From: Zea mays
Lineage: Eukaryota > Streptophyta > Magnoliopsida > Poales > Poaceae
Assembly: GCF_902167145.1 (NCBI RefSeq)
Contig: NC_050103.1
Coordinates: 181,163,625 to 181,227,624, forward strand
Direction of reading: 5' to 3'
Length of the DNA stretch: 64,000 bases
Made by a program: the position numbers and the translations under genes. The notes beneath the pieces are model-generated. The model was not told the DNA's origin. It did no database searches and saw only the letters and a list, made by a program, of their open reading frames with translations. Below, piece after piece: positions 9,300 to 19,839 of the stretch. The stretch's first letter is position 1. Each line of letters opens with the position of its first letter.

Positions 9300-10316
9300 C
9301 TAAGGATCCAGATCTATCTTGGTCTTACAGAAAGGGGAACCATAAGTGTGGTGACCACGTGGCGGCGAGCGGTATGGGTGCTGAGTCCCAACAGGAGCGG
9401 GGGAACCACCCTCCTGGTGATGGCGCTCTGCCAGCTCAGCACGCAACTCCGCAATCTCCGTTCGAGCCCTGCTTAGCTCGTCCAGAGAGTGGTCCAGCTC
9501 AGTGTTAAGCACTGCGACTAGGTTGACTGTGCTGCTCAACCTAGGGTTAGCCTCACCAACAGGTGAGACAACCACACTCTCGGTGCTGCCAGTAGGGCGG
9601 CGGGGGTAGTACCGAAGGTTAAGACCGTCGGCCACCCCATCGAACAAAGAACAGTACTGGGAGAGTGCACGTCGTGCTGCATCCTGCATAGCCGCCTCTG
9701 CAGTGTCCCTCTCGGAGATGGAATAGTGCTCAGAAACGGCCTCCGCACCCCGGAGGTCATCCTCCGGACGGCGAACTAGGCAGGTAGCCTCCCAGCGGTC
9801 CGGGTACCTTCCGCGACTGTGCTGGTAGACTACACAACGATACTCGATCGACCAGGTGTGCCGGTCGAAAGCCTGGCGCAGCAAGGTGTCGAGTGCGTCG
9901 TGGAAGTGACAACCGCGAGCGGCGTCACGGGTGATGGGTCGGGCGACCCATCCTTCCGCCTCCTGCGGCTCAGAAGACTCCATGCTGTGGTCTGAGTCGT
10001 CGTCGGGGTCTCCTCCAGGATCTCCTCCAGTAGCTCCTCCAACAGCCGGGGTGTCCCGCGGTGGTGCAGGGGGCGCCTCCAGCTGGGCCACAGAGGAACG
10101 GGGCCTCACGGACTCCACCTCTCGCTGGGGTGGGGAGGAAGAGCCCTGCTGCTCTCTGTGCTGCCGCCGGCGTTCCTGCTCCTCACGCAGGCGGTGGTGC
10201 AGCCTCTCCAGGTGACTCGACTGACCGGACACGGTGCGGTGCAGAGGACGCTCCGCAAGTCGAGACGGCAGGAAAGGAATCACCGACTTACGTGCAGTGT
10301 GTCTAAGACGAGCCAT
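9300..10316 (-). CDS. First ORF of the Tekay-like element (Gag-like N-terminal protein)
   Basis: It encodes 338 residues from the ATG at 10316, the first ORF after the primer-binding site and a leader of about 240 bases. The N-terminus is basic (MARLRHTARKSVIPF). An Arg/Glu/Gln-rich helical stretch (about 45-60) and a Pro-rich, acidic middle follow. A conserved-looking block with ATCLVRRPEDD and YCSLFDGVADG (about 175-240) leads to a C-terminal coiled coil around LSRARTEIAELRAELAE. No zinc knuckle is present. Such proteins precede gag-pol in grass gypsy elements, and I infer a structural role. The stop at 9300 falls 57 bases before the Grande junction, so the ORF itself may be complete while everything downstream of it is displaced. 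Confidence 0.6.
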   Translation of the reverse strand: MARLRHTARKSVIPFLPSRLAERPLHRTVSGQSSHLERLHHRLREEQERRRQHREQQGSSSPPQREVESVRPRSSVAQLEAPPAPPRDTPAVGGATGGDPGGDPDDDSDHSMESSEPQEAEGWVARPITRDAARGCHFHDALDTLLRQAFDRHTWSIEYRCVVYQHSRGRYPDRWEATCLVRRPEDDLRGAEAVSEHYSISERDTAEAAMQDAARRALSQYCSLFDGVADGLNLRYYPRRPTGSTESVVVSPVGEANPRLSSTVNLVAVLNTELDHSLDELSRARTEIAELRAELAERHHQEGGSPAPVGTQHPYRSPPRGHHTYGSPFCKTKIDLDP

Positions 10317-10559
10317 CTACAAAAGACACCGTAAGCATAAGAGTAAGAGCAGAACTAATATGACAAGTGAATAAACCATAGACAGAATAAGATAAAAATT
10401 TTTGACAAGGTATAATATAGTATATATATGTAGTAGAACATAGGGTTGGTCGAGGTGACCGACTTTTGAAGTAACATCAGAGGTCAAGGTGAGAGGGAAG
10501 GTCAATAGTCCTTAATACGACCAGTGCTACTCTAGGTCAGCGGTCCTATAGTCAGCACG

Positions 10560-10571
10560 GCTTTGATACCA
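10560..10571 (-). other. Primer-binding site (initiator tRNA-Met type)
   Basis: The minus strand reads TGGTATCAAAGC four bases after the LTR end, one mismatch from the usual TGGTATCAGAGC. It fixes the orientation of this element as minus. Confidence 0.75.
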
Positions 10572-10575
10572 CTTA

Positions 10576-13500
10576 TGTCACACCCGGTTTTGGAAGGCAA
10601 ACCGAATGCGAACTATGTACGTGCCAGGATCAGAACTCACGTACACAGCGATTACATAACTGAACATCATCGCACAATGCTCGAATATTAACATAAAAGA
10701 GTATTAACTTATTACATCATAGAGTCATAGACATCCACACAGTCATTGTCTTAACAGGTAAATCAAAGTACTAGCGGAACGCAGTAAAGATAAGGCCTTC
10801 ACAGGCAGCTGACTGGGGGGTTGCCGCCAACCCACACCTAGAATTCGTCGTAATCTTGGAACTCCTAGAAGTCTCCTTCCACGGCTTCGCCTTCTCCTGA
10901 GCAGTGGTTACAATGCGGACAACCTGGTGTTTTGTGGTAAAGCAAGGATGAGTACACTTCAACGTACTCAGCAAATGTCCCGTTTGGCTGAAGTGGACTA
11001 GCTTTATGTGGGGTTAGGCTCAAGCAGTTGCTTTTAGTTGGTCAAGTATTTATCATTAGTAGAAGCCAGATTTTAGCATTAACCAACCCGTAAACCATTT
11101 CCTCATCGAGGAACATCATCATCATAGTCGAACCAAAACCATAACATAATCCTTGTATCTCGAACCATCTGTATCTCTAATCAAAGAGGATCCCAAGGCT
11201 GCTCTTAACCGTGAGCACGACTGATATATCAGTTTCACTACCCTCTGTAGAGGTTGCACACTTTACCCATGAGTCATGATTCCCTTTCTACCCGGGGAGA
11301 GCTAATCCCCATTGACCACTACCTAGGTGGTCCGGCAGGGCATCACTACGTAGCTTTTACAAAGGTTCCCCAGAGATCATAGCTGCCCGTTAGGTTTCTC
11401 CAGTTTGATAAATACAGTACCCCTCCCCGCAGGAGAGTGACTAACAAAGAGCAAAACGAAAGAACCTCGGCACTCAGCCTCGGCAGAGCAAGCACTGTGC
11501 CTGGACCCCATTGACGGCACGACGGCTAAGCAGCTACACCTCTAGTTCCTCTAATTAATTAGCTAAGGGCATCCCATTTCACCCTCATGGTTGCACTGTT
11601 ATCCCGGGTGGTCTCTCAACGAACAGGTCCTTACGGAGAGGCACTCGAGAAACTGCTCGAGCCCCCTAAAGTATCACCAGTCCAACATCATAATCATAAT
11701 GACAACATCGTATCATAAGTGTTCACATCATGTTCATTGATTAAAGTAAAACAATAGCATGAATCTAACCATACTAGCCCAAAAGGTAATCAAGGACCAG
11801 GTAAATAGAAAACTAGTCAATCCTTAGGTTGTTCATAGTATGCGGGACAGTGAATTATAAAGTAAATAGGACATAATGGGTCAGAGGACACTTGCCTTCA
11901 CCAAACTGCTGATCAGGGACTTCCTCTGCAACCTCCTCGGGAAACACAGACTGCTCGTTGTCTACGTAAAGTAATCATTCACACTATGTACTTGGGAAAA
12001 TAACAAACAAAAAGCAACATACCAAACATATCCAGCAGAGAGAGATCACAAGTTCATAGTAGAAAAGGGATAGGCACTCTGGTGTTCCCTAGGTCTGGGG
12101 TAGAGGACTATACAAAGTGATTCATTATCCACTAATCAGGTTTAAGTCAGTGGTGGGATTAAATCATTACATGGTTTTAAGTTCCTAAACCTAGGTGTTT
12201 AAGTCCCTAAACTTAAGTACTCCAACTTTTATTAAAGTCTACCAACTTCTAATTATCTCAAATAGGGTTCCAATAACCTTAATCCTATCCTAATGATTAA
12301 TCATTAATTGGTACATGGAAACAGTAGGGAAACATTGTTTAAATAGATAGACAAAAACATCATGAGCATTTTGCAACTTGAAGCACCTAATTTGGAGTTC
12401 ATATGACAAAGTTATGAATTTTACAAGTTTAGGGGTTAAAAATATACCCTAAATACCTATTTTGAATTAAATAAAAGGTCCGAGGACCTAACTGTGAGAA
12501 ACCAGGGACGGCGGGTTTAAATTCCAGAAAACCGGGGGTCTCTTTAAGAAAACGCGCGGGCGAAGGGGTATCGGGCTCCTACGGCCGTTGGATCTCGGGC
12601 GGACGGCCAGGATTAGATCCGCGGGCGGGCGCGCGAGCTCGCGGCGACCTGAGCGGCTGACAGGCGGGGCCGGGTGGGCAGCGCGAGCGCGGCGGCTGAC
12701 AGGCGGGGCCAGCGGGCAGCGCGGGCGCGGGCGGGCTGACAGGCGGGGCCCAACGGCAGGGAGGCGGGGTGTGGGGGAAGCGGGCCTGGGCCGCTGGATC
12801 TCCGGCGGACGGCCAGGATTGGGCTCGGCCTAATTAAAACGGGGCCGCCCGATCTGGGACGGACGACGGGGATCGGGTGGGCGGCCTTGGCTTCTCCTAC
12901 GGCCTTGGCTCCTAATCTACTCCGGCGAGGAATTAAACGTGGCAGAAGGCAATACACGGGTTTGGAAGGGGCGGGAGAGGTTCTTTACCTCAAGGCGGGC
13001 TCCGGGGACTCCTCGGTGGCGGCGATGACGCAACGGCGGCCCGGGGCGACGGTGGCGGACCTCCGCGGCTGCACGGAGGACGGCGGGTGAGCGCGGGCAG
13101 AGAGAAATAGGGAGGGGGAGGGGGAATTGGGGCGCGTCCCGGGTTGCGGACGTCGGGGCGGAGCTCACCGTGGCAAAGGGCACGGCGGAGCTCCAACGGC
13201 GACGGGGAAACGAGCTCGGGACGGCGGGGGTTTATGGCGGCGGCGCTCGGGCGTGCGCGCAACGAGGGGGAGGTGGAAGAGGGGTCTGCTGGAGCACAAA
13301 TGAGGGAGGGGGAGAGGGCGAGTGGGGCTCTGGGCTCAAGTGGCCAGGGGCGGGGCGGTTGCGAGCTCCACGCGCGACGTGGGCGCGGAGAAGGCGGCCG
13401 CGCGCAGCTCGGGCGGCGGTTACGCGAGGACGACGGGGCTGACAGGCCGGGCCCGCGAGCAGAGAGAGAGGGGAAAGCGGGTGCGGGCGCGGGGAAGGCG

Positions 13501-13955
13501 GCCGCGCTGACGGGCGGGCCCGCCAGGGCAGAGAGAGCGGGGGGGGGGGGGGGGGGGGGGGGGAAGAGGCGCGCGCGCGGGATGGGCCTAGCTGGGCCGA
13601 AAGGCTGAGGGGCGGCGAGGTTGGGCTTCTTTCCTTTTCTTTTTATTCTGAAATTTGTTTTCTCTTTTCTTTTTATTTTCTCTATTTGATTCAAATCCAA
13701 ATAAACCACAAATTCAAATTAGACTTTCCAAGAATTATGCACCAAGCAAAAGTGAAATCTAGGGTTCAACATGATGCAACAATTCATACTCCCTTAGGGT
13801 TTAACCTATTAAACTATAATTACAAATAAAATAAGCACTTTTCTCCTATAGAAATGAGAAAGAAAAGAATGGGGAAGGATGAGAAAAGGGAAGTAACACC
13901 TGAATTTGTGAATATGAGCAAAGAAATTTTATACCCCCAAATTCAGGGTGTTACA
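10576..13955 (-). repeat. Tekay-like 5' LTR (3,380 bp)
   Basis: The ends on the plus strand are TGTCACACCC (10576) and GGGTGTTACA (13955), imperfect inverted repeats with TG...CA logic. About 12,500-13,620 is extremely GC-rich and carries several copies of GCTGACAGGCGGGGCC. The AT-rich third (10,576-12,480) shows no gene. Long ORFs on both strands in the GC-rich block are compositional. Confidence 0.7.
13539..13563 (+). repeat. Homopolymer run of 25 G
   Basis: An uninterrupted G run lies inside the GC-rich part of the Tekay-like LTR. Its exact length is a likely sequencing or assembly uncertainty. Confidence 0.9.
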
Positions 13956-14281
13956 TCGATGCCCGACGCGCCCCCCGTTGGGGCGCTGGGACCGTTGACT
14001 CGCTCGATAGTCGACGAGGCGCTGCCTCCTGCTTGGCCTTGGTTGCCCCGCCTCTTCCGTCGGCGGGGGAGAAGACGGGGTGAGCTCGAACGTTGTTCTT
14101 CCACCACGTGGGGAAGACGTCGTCGATTCCGCCGCCGGCGGGCGGGCTGTAGGCCGCCATTGTCGTTGTCGCGCGACGGTGGAAGGAGTATCATGTCGTA
14201 GCTGCCGTCGAGGGACATGAACTCAAGACTCCCGAAATGGAGCACCGTCCCGGGTTGGAGAGGTTGCTGGAGACTGCCCAT
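13956..14281 (-). pseudogene. Gag N-terminus of the Huck-like element (truncated)
   Basis: The ORF starts MGSLQQPLQPGTVLHFGSLE at 14281, about 60 bases after the primer-binding site. It runs open for about 109 residues to the insertion junction at 13955/13956, after which the frame reads foreign LTR sequence. Visible parts are a hydrophobic start and an Arg-rich stretch (ARRRRNRRR). The capsid and zinc-knuckle regions lie on the other side of the nest, outside the window. Confidence 0.6.
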
Positions 14282-14321
14282 CTGGAGCTTGACGGGAAGC
14301 TGTTCGTCAACACGCAGCAGT

Positions 14322-14340
14322 CCCCTACCTGGCGCGCCAA
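14322..14340 (-). other. Primer-binding site of the Huck-like element
   Basis: The minus strand reads TTGGCGCGCCAGGTAGGGG, one base after the LTR end. A TGGCGC-type primer site is usual in this group of gypsy elements. Confidence 0.6.
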
Positions 14341-14341
14341 C

Positions 14342-16006
14342 TGTTGGCGTTTCGAGACCGGGGGGTCCCTAGGCCGACGAGTGAATGTCGCCGCGTGCCC
14401 CAGCCCAGATGGGTCGAGCGCGAGGCCGGGCGCGAAGGGGGGAGAGCGAGGCGGCCGGAGACCGGCGTGAGAGAGAGGTGGGAATCCCTCGGCCTTCGTG
14501 TTCGTCCCGCGCCTAGGTCGGGTGCACTTGCAGTAGGGGGTTACAAGCGTCCACGCGGGAGAGGGAGCGAGCGGCTTCAAGCGAGCGCGTATCTCGTCCT
14601 TGTCCCCGCGCGGCCAACCCTCTCTAAGTGGGCCCTGGTCCTTCCTTTTATAGGCGTAAGGAGAGGATCCAGGTGTACTATGGGGGGGTGTAGCAGGGTG
14701 CTACGTGTCTAGCGGAGGAGAGCTAGCGCCCTAAGTACATGCCGTTGTGGCAGCCGGAGAGACTTTGGCACCCAGCTGGTGTGATGTCGTGGCCGTCGGA
14801 GGAGCGATGGAGCCTGGCGGAGGGACAACTGTCGGAGCGGTTGAATCCTTGCTGACGTCCTCTTGCTTCCGTAAGGGGGCTGAGAGCCGCCGTCGTCACA
14901 GAGTATGCAGGGCGCCATCATTGCCTATCTGGCGGAGCGAGCCACATGGGACGCCGGTCTTGTTCCCTGCGGACCGAGTCAGCTCGGGGTAGGGTGATGA
15001 TGGCGCCTCCTGTCGACGTGGCTGGTCTGCGCCCTAGGTTGGGCGATGTGGAAGCTCCTCCGAAGCCGAGGTCGAGTCTGTCTTCCGTGGCCGAGGTCGG
15101 GTCCGAGCCCCAGGTTTGGGCGAGGCGGAGATCGCTGGCTGATGCCGGGGCGGAGTCCGAGCCCTGGGGTCGGGCGAAGCGGAGTTCGTCGTCTTCTGGG
15201 GCCGAGCCCAAGTCCGAGCCCTGGGTCGGGCGAGGCGGAGATCGTCGTCTTCTGGGACTTAGCCCGAGTCCGAGCCCTGGGTCGGGCGGAGTTCGCCGTC
15301 TTCCGGGACTTAGCCCGAGTCCGAGCCCTGGGTCGGGCGGAGTTCGCCGTCTTCCGGGACTTAGCCCGAGTCCGAGCCCTGGGTTAGGCGAAGTTCGCCG
15401 TCTTCCGGGACTTAGCCCGAGTCCGAGCCCTGGGTCGGGCGGAGTTCGCCATCTTCCGGGACTTAGCCCGAGTCCGAGCCCTGGGTCGGGCGGAGCGGAG
15501 CTTCCTATGGTGCCTTCGGCAGGGCCTGACTGCCTGTCAGTCTCACTCTGTCAAGTGGCACCGCAGTCGGAGTGGCGCAGGCGGCGCTGCCTTTCTGTCA
15601 GGCCGATCAGTGGAGCGGCGAAGTGACGGCGGTCACTTCGGCTCTGCCGGCTGGGGGGCGCGCGTCATGATAAAGGTGTCAGGTCACCTTTGCATTAAAT
15701 GCTCCTGCGACTTGGTCGGTCGGGTCGGTGCGGCGATTTGGTCAGGGTTGCTTCTTAGCGAAGACAGGGCCTCGGGCGAGCCGGGAACACATTCGCCGTT
15801 GGAGGGGGGCCTCGGGCGAGACGGAGATCCTCCGGGGTCGGCTGCCCTTGTCCGAGGCTAGGCTCGGGCGAGGCGTGATCGAGTCTCTCGTATGGACCGA
15901 TCCTTGACTTAATCGCACCCATCAGGCCTTTGCAACTTTATGCTGATGGGGGTTACCAGCTGAGAATTAGGAGCCTTGAGGGTACCCCTAATTATGGTCC
16001 CCGACA
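14342..16006 (-). repeat. Huck-like LTR (1,665 bp)
   Basis: The plus-strand ends are TGTTGGCGTTTCGAGACC (14342) and GGTCCCCGACA (16006). GC-rich, with an internal 51-bp tandem array. A related LTR type occurs again as the solo LTR at 17371-18692: both open TGTCGGG(G/T)ACC and share the GCCTCGCCCGAG and CGAAACGCC motifs. Confidence 0.75.
15205..15500 (+). repeat. 51-bp tandem repeats inside the Huck-like LTR
   Basis: AGCCCGAGTCCGAGCCCTGG recurs at 15261, 15312, 15363, 15414 and 15465, exactly 51 bp apart, with a diverged copy before them near 15207. Because 51 is a multiple of three, the array creates long artefactual ORFs. Confidence 0.92.
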
Positions 16007-16987
16007 AGTCTAAATCATCACAACACGGGATATTACTTATTGATGGAATATAGCGGCCACGATGATGAAAACAATAGCAAATTCAATGAAAAAGACTGAT
16101 GTTTTGCTGGTCGTCAAGAAAGTGTAAGGAAGCATGTAGAATGCACATTCAACATCTTGCAATCTCGATTCAATATTATACATTGTTTGACACGCATGTG
16201 AAAGAGAAAAGACGATGTGAACATAGCTGCATGTTGTATTATCTTGGACAACACGATAACTAAAACTGAAAAAAGAAAAGAAAAAAATCATATTGACTTG
16301 AACGTGAACCTAGGAGCATCTATCGCACTACCATCGAAGTGAGCACTCAAGTTAATCCATACTTTGAGGAAAAGTTACAAAGAAATTTAGAACTTCAAAA
16401 CAACTCGAAACATACTACCCTCAAGAAGAATTTGGTTGAACATATATGGGAGCGATATGGTAAAAAGTAGTATCAATATTACTTCCTTTGTCCCAAAATA
16501 ATATTTATTTTAGAATGTTAATGGATTCATACAATATTTGATGCATGTATATTATATGTGTCTAGATTCATTGTCCTCTATTTTCGTATGAACATAAAAG
16601 TAAAAGGCTCAAATGAACACTATATTGGAACAGAGGGAGTATTATTTTAATTTTATATTATCTAAATTGTATCCATTTACTACGAGTTTAAAACAATACA
16701 TATGTATCTAATAAATTCTCATGCACAATTGATCCAACAATATTTACTTTGTCTACACATGATGTATTTATTAAGAGACAATGTTGATTAGAGATAGTCC
16801 ATTATTAAGCGCAATCTCTTAGTTGTCTCTTGTACTTGGAAAACCGATTCATATGCTTAGGGTTGTATATGCCTTGATGACATTTGTTTTAATCGCCTCA
16901 ACTTATTGCATATTAATAAATGCAAGTCATAAAAATATGTTCTCTATAAGTGTAGTTGACGTAAGCACATCTAAACGTCACAATTCA
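16007..16987. other. AT-rich flanking DNA between the LTR nest and the Helitron
   Basis: Apart from the Stowaway MITE at 16480-16641, I see no gene, RNA or repeat. Short ORFs on both strands have no recognisable features. This is the older receiving sequence of both the Huck-like element and the Helitron. Confidence 0.5.
16480..16641. mobile_element. Stowaway-type MITE
   Basis: The ends are TACTTCCTTTGTCCCAAAAT and, inverted, TACTCCCTCTGTTCCAATAT. These match the grass Stowaway terminal repeat (CTCCCTCCGTCCCAAAATA type) with a TA target duplication, over about 162 bp. Such elements are non-autonomous Tc1/mariner derivatives. Confidence 0.75.
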
Positions 16988-17015
16988 CTAGGTGAGTGCC
17001 CGTGCGTTGCAACGG
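16988..17015 (-). other. Helitron 3' terminus with hairpin and CTAG
   Basis: The minus strand has CCGT-T-GC, a loop, GC-ACGG (a short bulged stem), then about ten bases and CTAG, followed by the host T. The hairpin is the termination signal for rolling-circle transposition in this class. Confidence 0.75.
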
Positions 17016-17370
17016 AAACACATAATACCACAGTACTGTTACGAGAAAAGATTTCTTAATACATTTGTGATCCTATCCATACATAAATTTTGTTATTTTA
17101 ATCTAGTTGTTTCACCACTACATTGCAACCATCAGTACCATACAGACTTTTATATATGATATTTAGGTACACATGTGTTACTACGATTTTTAAATGAATT
17201 ACCTTGTAATTGATTCAAAAGATCCATAGCGATAGTACGTAAGCTTACCAAAGTTTAAGAGAACTTACCCGACAACCAGCCTTCATCATGTGCTTTAAAA
17301 GTTAAGGAATTAATACATAAGGAAAACATCATGTGCATTACAAGTTAAAGAATTAATACATAAGGAAAAC
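17016..17370. other. Helitron 3'-proximal noncoding stretch
   Basis: AT-rich with no gene seen. Two near-copies of AAGTTAAGGAATTAATACATAAGG (about 17300 and 17345) lie next to the solo LTR. Confidence 0.45.
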
Positions 17371-18692
17371 TGTCGGGTACCGTAATTAGGGGTACCCCCA
17401 ACACTCCTAAACACGGCTGGTAAGCACCCTCAGCGCAAACCGCAAAGACTGATGGGCACGGTTCAGGTCAAGGCCTCGTCTACCAAGGGACGCAATCTCG
17501 CCTCGCCCGAGCCCAGCCTCGGACGGGAACAGTAGTCCCGGACAAATTCACGCCTCGCCCGAGGGCCTCCTCAGGCGGTGGGCACACCCTCGACTCGCCC
17601 GAAGCCTAGCTCGGGCAGGCTTCGTTGTGAAGCAACCTTGGCCAAATCGCCTTACCAACCGACCGTATCGCAGGCGCATTCAATGCGAAGATCGCCTGAC
17701 ACCTTATCCTGACACGCGCGCCCCAGTCGGCAAGGTCGAAGTGACCGCAGTCACTTCACCCCTTCACTGACCGATCTGACAGGAAAACAGCGCCGCTCGC
17801 CCCGCTCCGACTGCTGTGCCAACCGCCCGGGTAAGGCTGACGACAGCCGAGTTCAGACTCGGGCGCAACAGGAAGCTCTGCCTCGCCCGACCTTAGGCCT
17901 CGGCCTCGGGAGGAGGTCTCCGCCTCGCCCGACCCCAAGACTCGGCCTCAGCCTCGGCCTCGGGAGGAATCGCGTCCTCGCCCGACCCCGGCCTCGGCCT
18001 TAGGAGAAGTCTCCGCCTCGCCTGACCTTGGGCTCGTACCGACCGCGCCACAGGGGATACATCATTACCCTACCCCTAGCTAGCTCAGGCTACGAGGGAA
18101 CTAGACCGGCGTCCCATCTGGCTCACCCCGGTAACAGGTAATGATGGTTCCCCACGTGAGTCCATGACATCGGTGGTTCTCAGCCCCCTACGAAGCAAGG
18201 AGACGTCAGCAGGATCCCAGCCGCACGGCCAGCTGTGCTTCTACAGGGCTCAAGCACTTCTCTGATGGCCATGTTATCGCGTACACAGGGCTCAAGCACT
18301 TCTCCGACGGCCACGTTATCGCGTACACAAGGCTCAAGCACTTCTCCGACAGCCACGTTGGCATGTACACAGGGCTCAGGCACTTCTCTGCCAGACACGT
18401 TAGTGCATAGCTACACCCCCATTGTACATCTAGACCCTCTCCTTGCATCTACAAAAGGGAGGTCCAGGGCCTTCCTGCGGGGGGAGGTCGCGCGGGGGAC
18501 GAGCTAACGAACAAGCTCTCTCTCTCTCGCAACGCTTGTAACCCCTACTACGAGCACCCCAGGTGTGAGATAATACAAGCCACATTCCCCCCTTGTGTTC
18601 GATCTCGTGCCAACCCATCTGGGCAGGGGCATGCAGCGATAAATTCACTGGTCGGCTCGGTTGAGGGTCCCTCGGGGTCCGAAACGCCGACA
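17371..18692 (+). repeat. Solo LTR, Huck/Flip-like gypsy family, with perfect TSD
   Basis: It begins TGTCGGGTACCGTAATTAGG and ends GGTCCGAAACGCCGACA. It is flanked by AAAAC at 17366-17370 and AAAAC at 18693-18697, a perfect 5-bp target duplication. No internal region is present, so it is the product of recombination between two LTRs of a former full element. The family name is a resemblance call. Confidence 0.85.
18246..18412 (+). repeat. 42-bp tandem repeats in the solo LTR
   Basis: Four copies of a unit beginning GGGCTCAAGCACTTCTC start at 18246, 18288, 18330 and 18372. The last is the most diverged. Confidence 0.9.
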
Positions 18693-18787
18693 AAAACAAA
18701 ACAGGAACAAGAATAAAGCATGTCAGGTTGCATATCTAGATTTGTCTGGCACATAAGAAAAAACATAATCAACCAAAAGTGAAATTC

Positions 18788-18980
18788 TAACATCCAACAT
18801 CTTCGACATCCTCGTCATACCATTTGTCCAGTCAACCTTCAAGAACACAAGTCCTTTTCAGGAGCCTTGGCCACCAACCACTCTCATCTTTCTTGTTTTG
18901 GTAGCATATGAATTTATATCTCATCTTTCTTGATCTCTCCCTTTCTGAGAAGGATAACCATCACTCTCACCATACCTACA
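18788..18980 (-). pseudogene. Captured fragment resembling a p23-type co-chaperone (CS domain)
   Basis: On the minus strand a stretch reads ESGWWPRLLK. After a one-base frameshift comes a KVDWTKWYDEDVEDVG-like block (frame changes near 18830). This resembles the end of the CS domain of plant p23/Sba1 proteins, where a WWxRLL motif precedes VDWDKWxDED. In those proteins the domain contacts Hsp90. Only about 40 residues are recognisable. The fragment is out of frame and has no start, so it is a non-functional piece within the Helitron. An upstream piece with an intron-acceptor-like TTTGTAG (about 18980) suggests genomic rather than cDNA capture. Confidence 0.5.
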
Positions 18981-19261
18981 AAGAAAATCAGATTTAAATG
19001 TATCGCAAATAAAGAAAACAAGAACATTTAAACCCACAAAATATTGAGACCTACAAGTTTAAATGGCATAAATATAATAGAAGTAAGAAATAGCATGCCC
19101 TCTATAGGAAAGCATAACAACATTGCACTGTAGTTGCTGCGTCATCGTGAGCGATTTCTAATAGTAAAGGATTTAACAGAATTAGTCTGATAAAATTTGA
19201 CCCATCATATGAAGTATGGTTTATATGTACATAGGGAAAAAGGATACTGCTAGTATTTTCT

Positions 19262-19633
19262 TGGAAGAACAGAATGGTTGGACTTGCACCTTGTGAAGAA
19301 ATGCTAGGCAGCTCTCTGTAGCAGCACGTGGTCTTCAGCAGAGAGAGAAAATCTGGTGCTGCACTTCAGCAGGCCATGCATTTCTCCACAAAGTGTGACC
19401 TTATCAATATCTTTAGCCAATACGGTCATGTCAATGAAGTGAACACAGATGTTGCAAACAGTGCCAGCTCTACCCAGGTGATCTTCAAGAGGCGCATGGA
19501 TGCTGAGGCAACGTTTGCAGGTGCTGGGAAGATCAATGCCCTTGGACCTGCCCTTGTGAGCTTTCGTCTCACTGACTTCCCAGCTAGTGCTTCAGGAAAT
19601 AAAGCTTCCCATGTTGCATCAAAGAGTGAATAG
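19262..19633 (+). pseudogene. Captured fragment resembling the C-terminal region of a PWWP-domain protein
   Basis: An open stretch (19328-19633, no ATG at its left edge) contains LINIFSQYGHVNEV, VIFKRRMDAEATF and INALGPALVSFRLTDFP. Plant PWWP-domain proteins have a conserved C-terminal segment of this form (FxxFG...VVFKxxxDAExAF...GPALVSYxL), after the chromatin-binding PWWP domain itself. The PWWP domain is not present here. The fragment lies on the strand opposite to the Helitron and to the p23-like piece. The assignment rests on remembered family sequence. Confidence 0.5.
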
Positions 19634-19839
19634 TGTTGCTTGACCAGTGAGGTAAAACGGCTTTCGTCTCACTGACTTTCGATCTAGATCTGACCACCTT
19701 GCTCTTGCTCCAATCTGTGGGCAGAAAAAGGAGGTAGACAAATTAGAATAGAAATCACAAAGAAGCATAGATTGAGAAGCTGAGATCCTGGTCACTCCCT
19801 GAAGAATACGGTGATCTGCTCCTGCTCTGCATGCCTTCG

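Larger units (their letters stand above)
9243..13955 (-). mobile_element. Tekay-like Ty3/gypsy element, 5' LTR and leader/gag (truncated by Grande)
   Basis: On the minus strand a 3.38-kb LTR (13955-10576) is followed at once by a primer-binding site matching initiator tRNA-Met and then a first ORF (10316-9300). The rest is cut off by the Grande insertion at 9243. LTR length, the start TGTAACACCCTGAATTTGGG and the tRNA-Met primer fit chromovirus-type Tekay/Prem1/Xilon-like maize elements; I cannot choose between them. It is inserted in a Huck-like element, and the 5 bases at 13956-13960, TCGAT, are the expected target duplication. Confidence 0.65.
13956..16006 (-). mobile_element. Huck-like Ty3/gypsy element, 5' end (truncated by the Tekay-like element)
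   Basis: On the minus strand: LTR 16006-14342, primer-binding site at 14340, then the first part of gag, cut at 13956 by the Tekay-like insertion. The LTR start TGTCGGGGACCATAATTAGG and its length of about 1.67 kb fit maize Huck. The 5 bases outside the LTR at 16007-16011, AGTCT, are the expected target duplication; its partner is beyond the left edge of the window. Confidence 0.65.

Noticed and set aside
12588..13709. Overlapping long ORFs on both strands in a very GC-rich block
   Set aside because: The block is inside the Tekay-like LTR. Open frames on several strands at once follow from lack of A/T-rich stop codons, and the translations are low-complexity Ala/Arg/Pro/Gly.
14946..15626. 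226-aa plus-strand ORF with repeated SPSPSPG units
   Set aside because: It is produced by the 51-bp tandem array in the Huck-like LTR, whose period is a multiple of three.
16997..17013. GTGCCCGTGCGTTGCAACGG considered as a SINE or DNA-transposon end
   Set aside because: Its complement fits the Helitron 3' hairpin followed by CTAG and T, and a matching 5' end was found at 43315.
16823..17059. 78-aa plus-strand ORF
   Set aside because: It runs across the Helitron 3' terminus at 16988, so it is a chance frame over a mobile-element junction.
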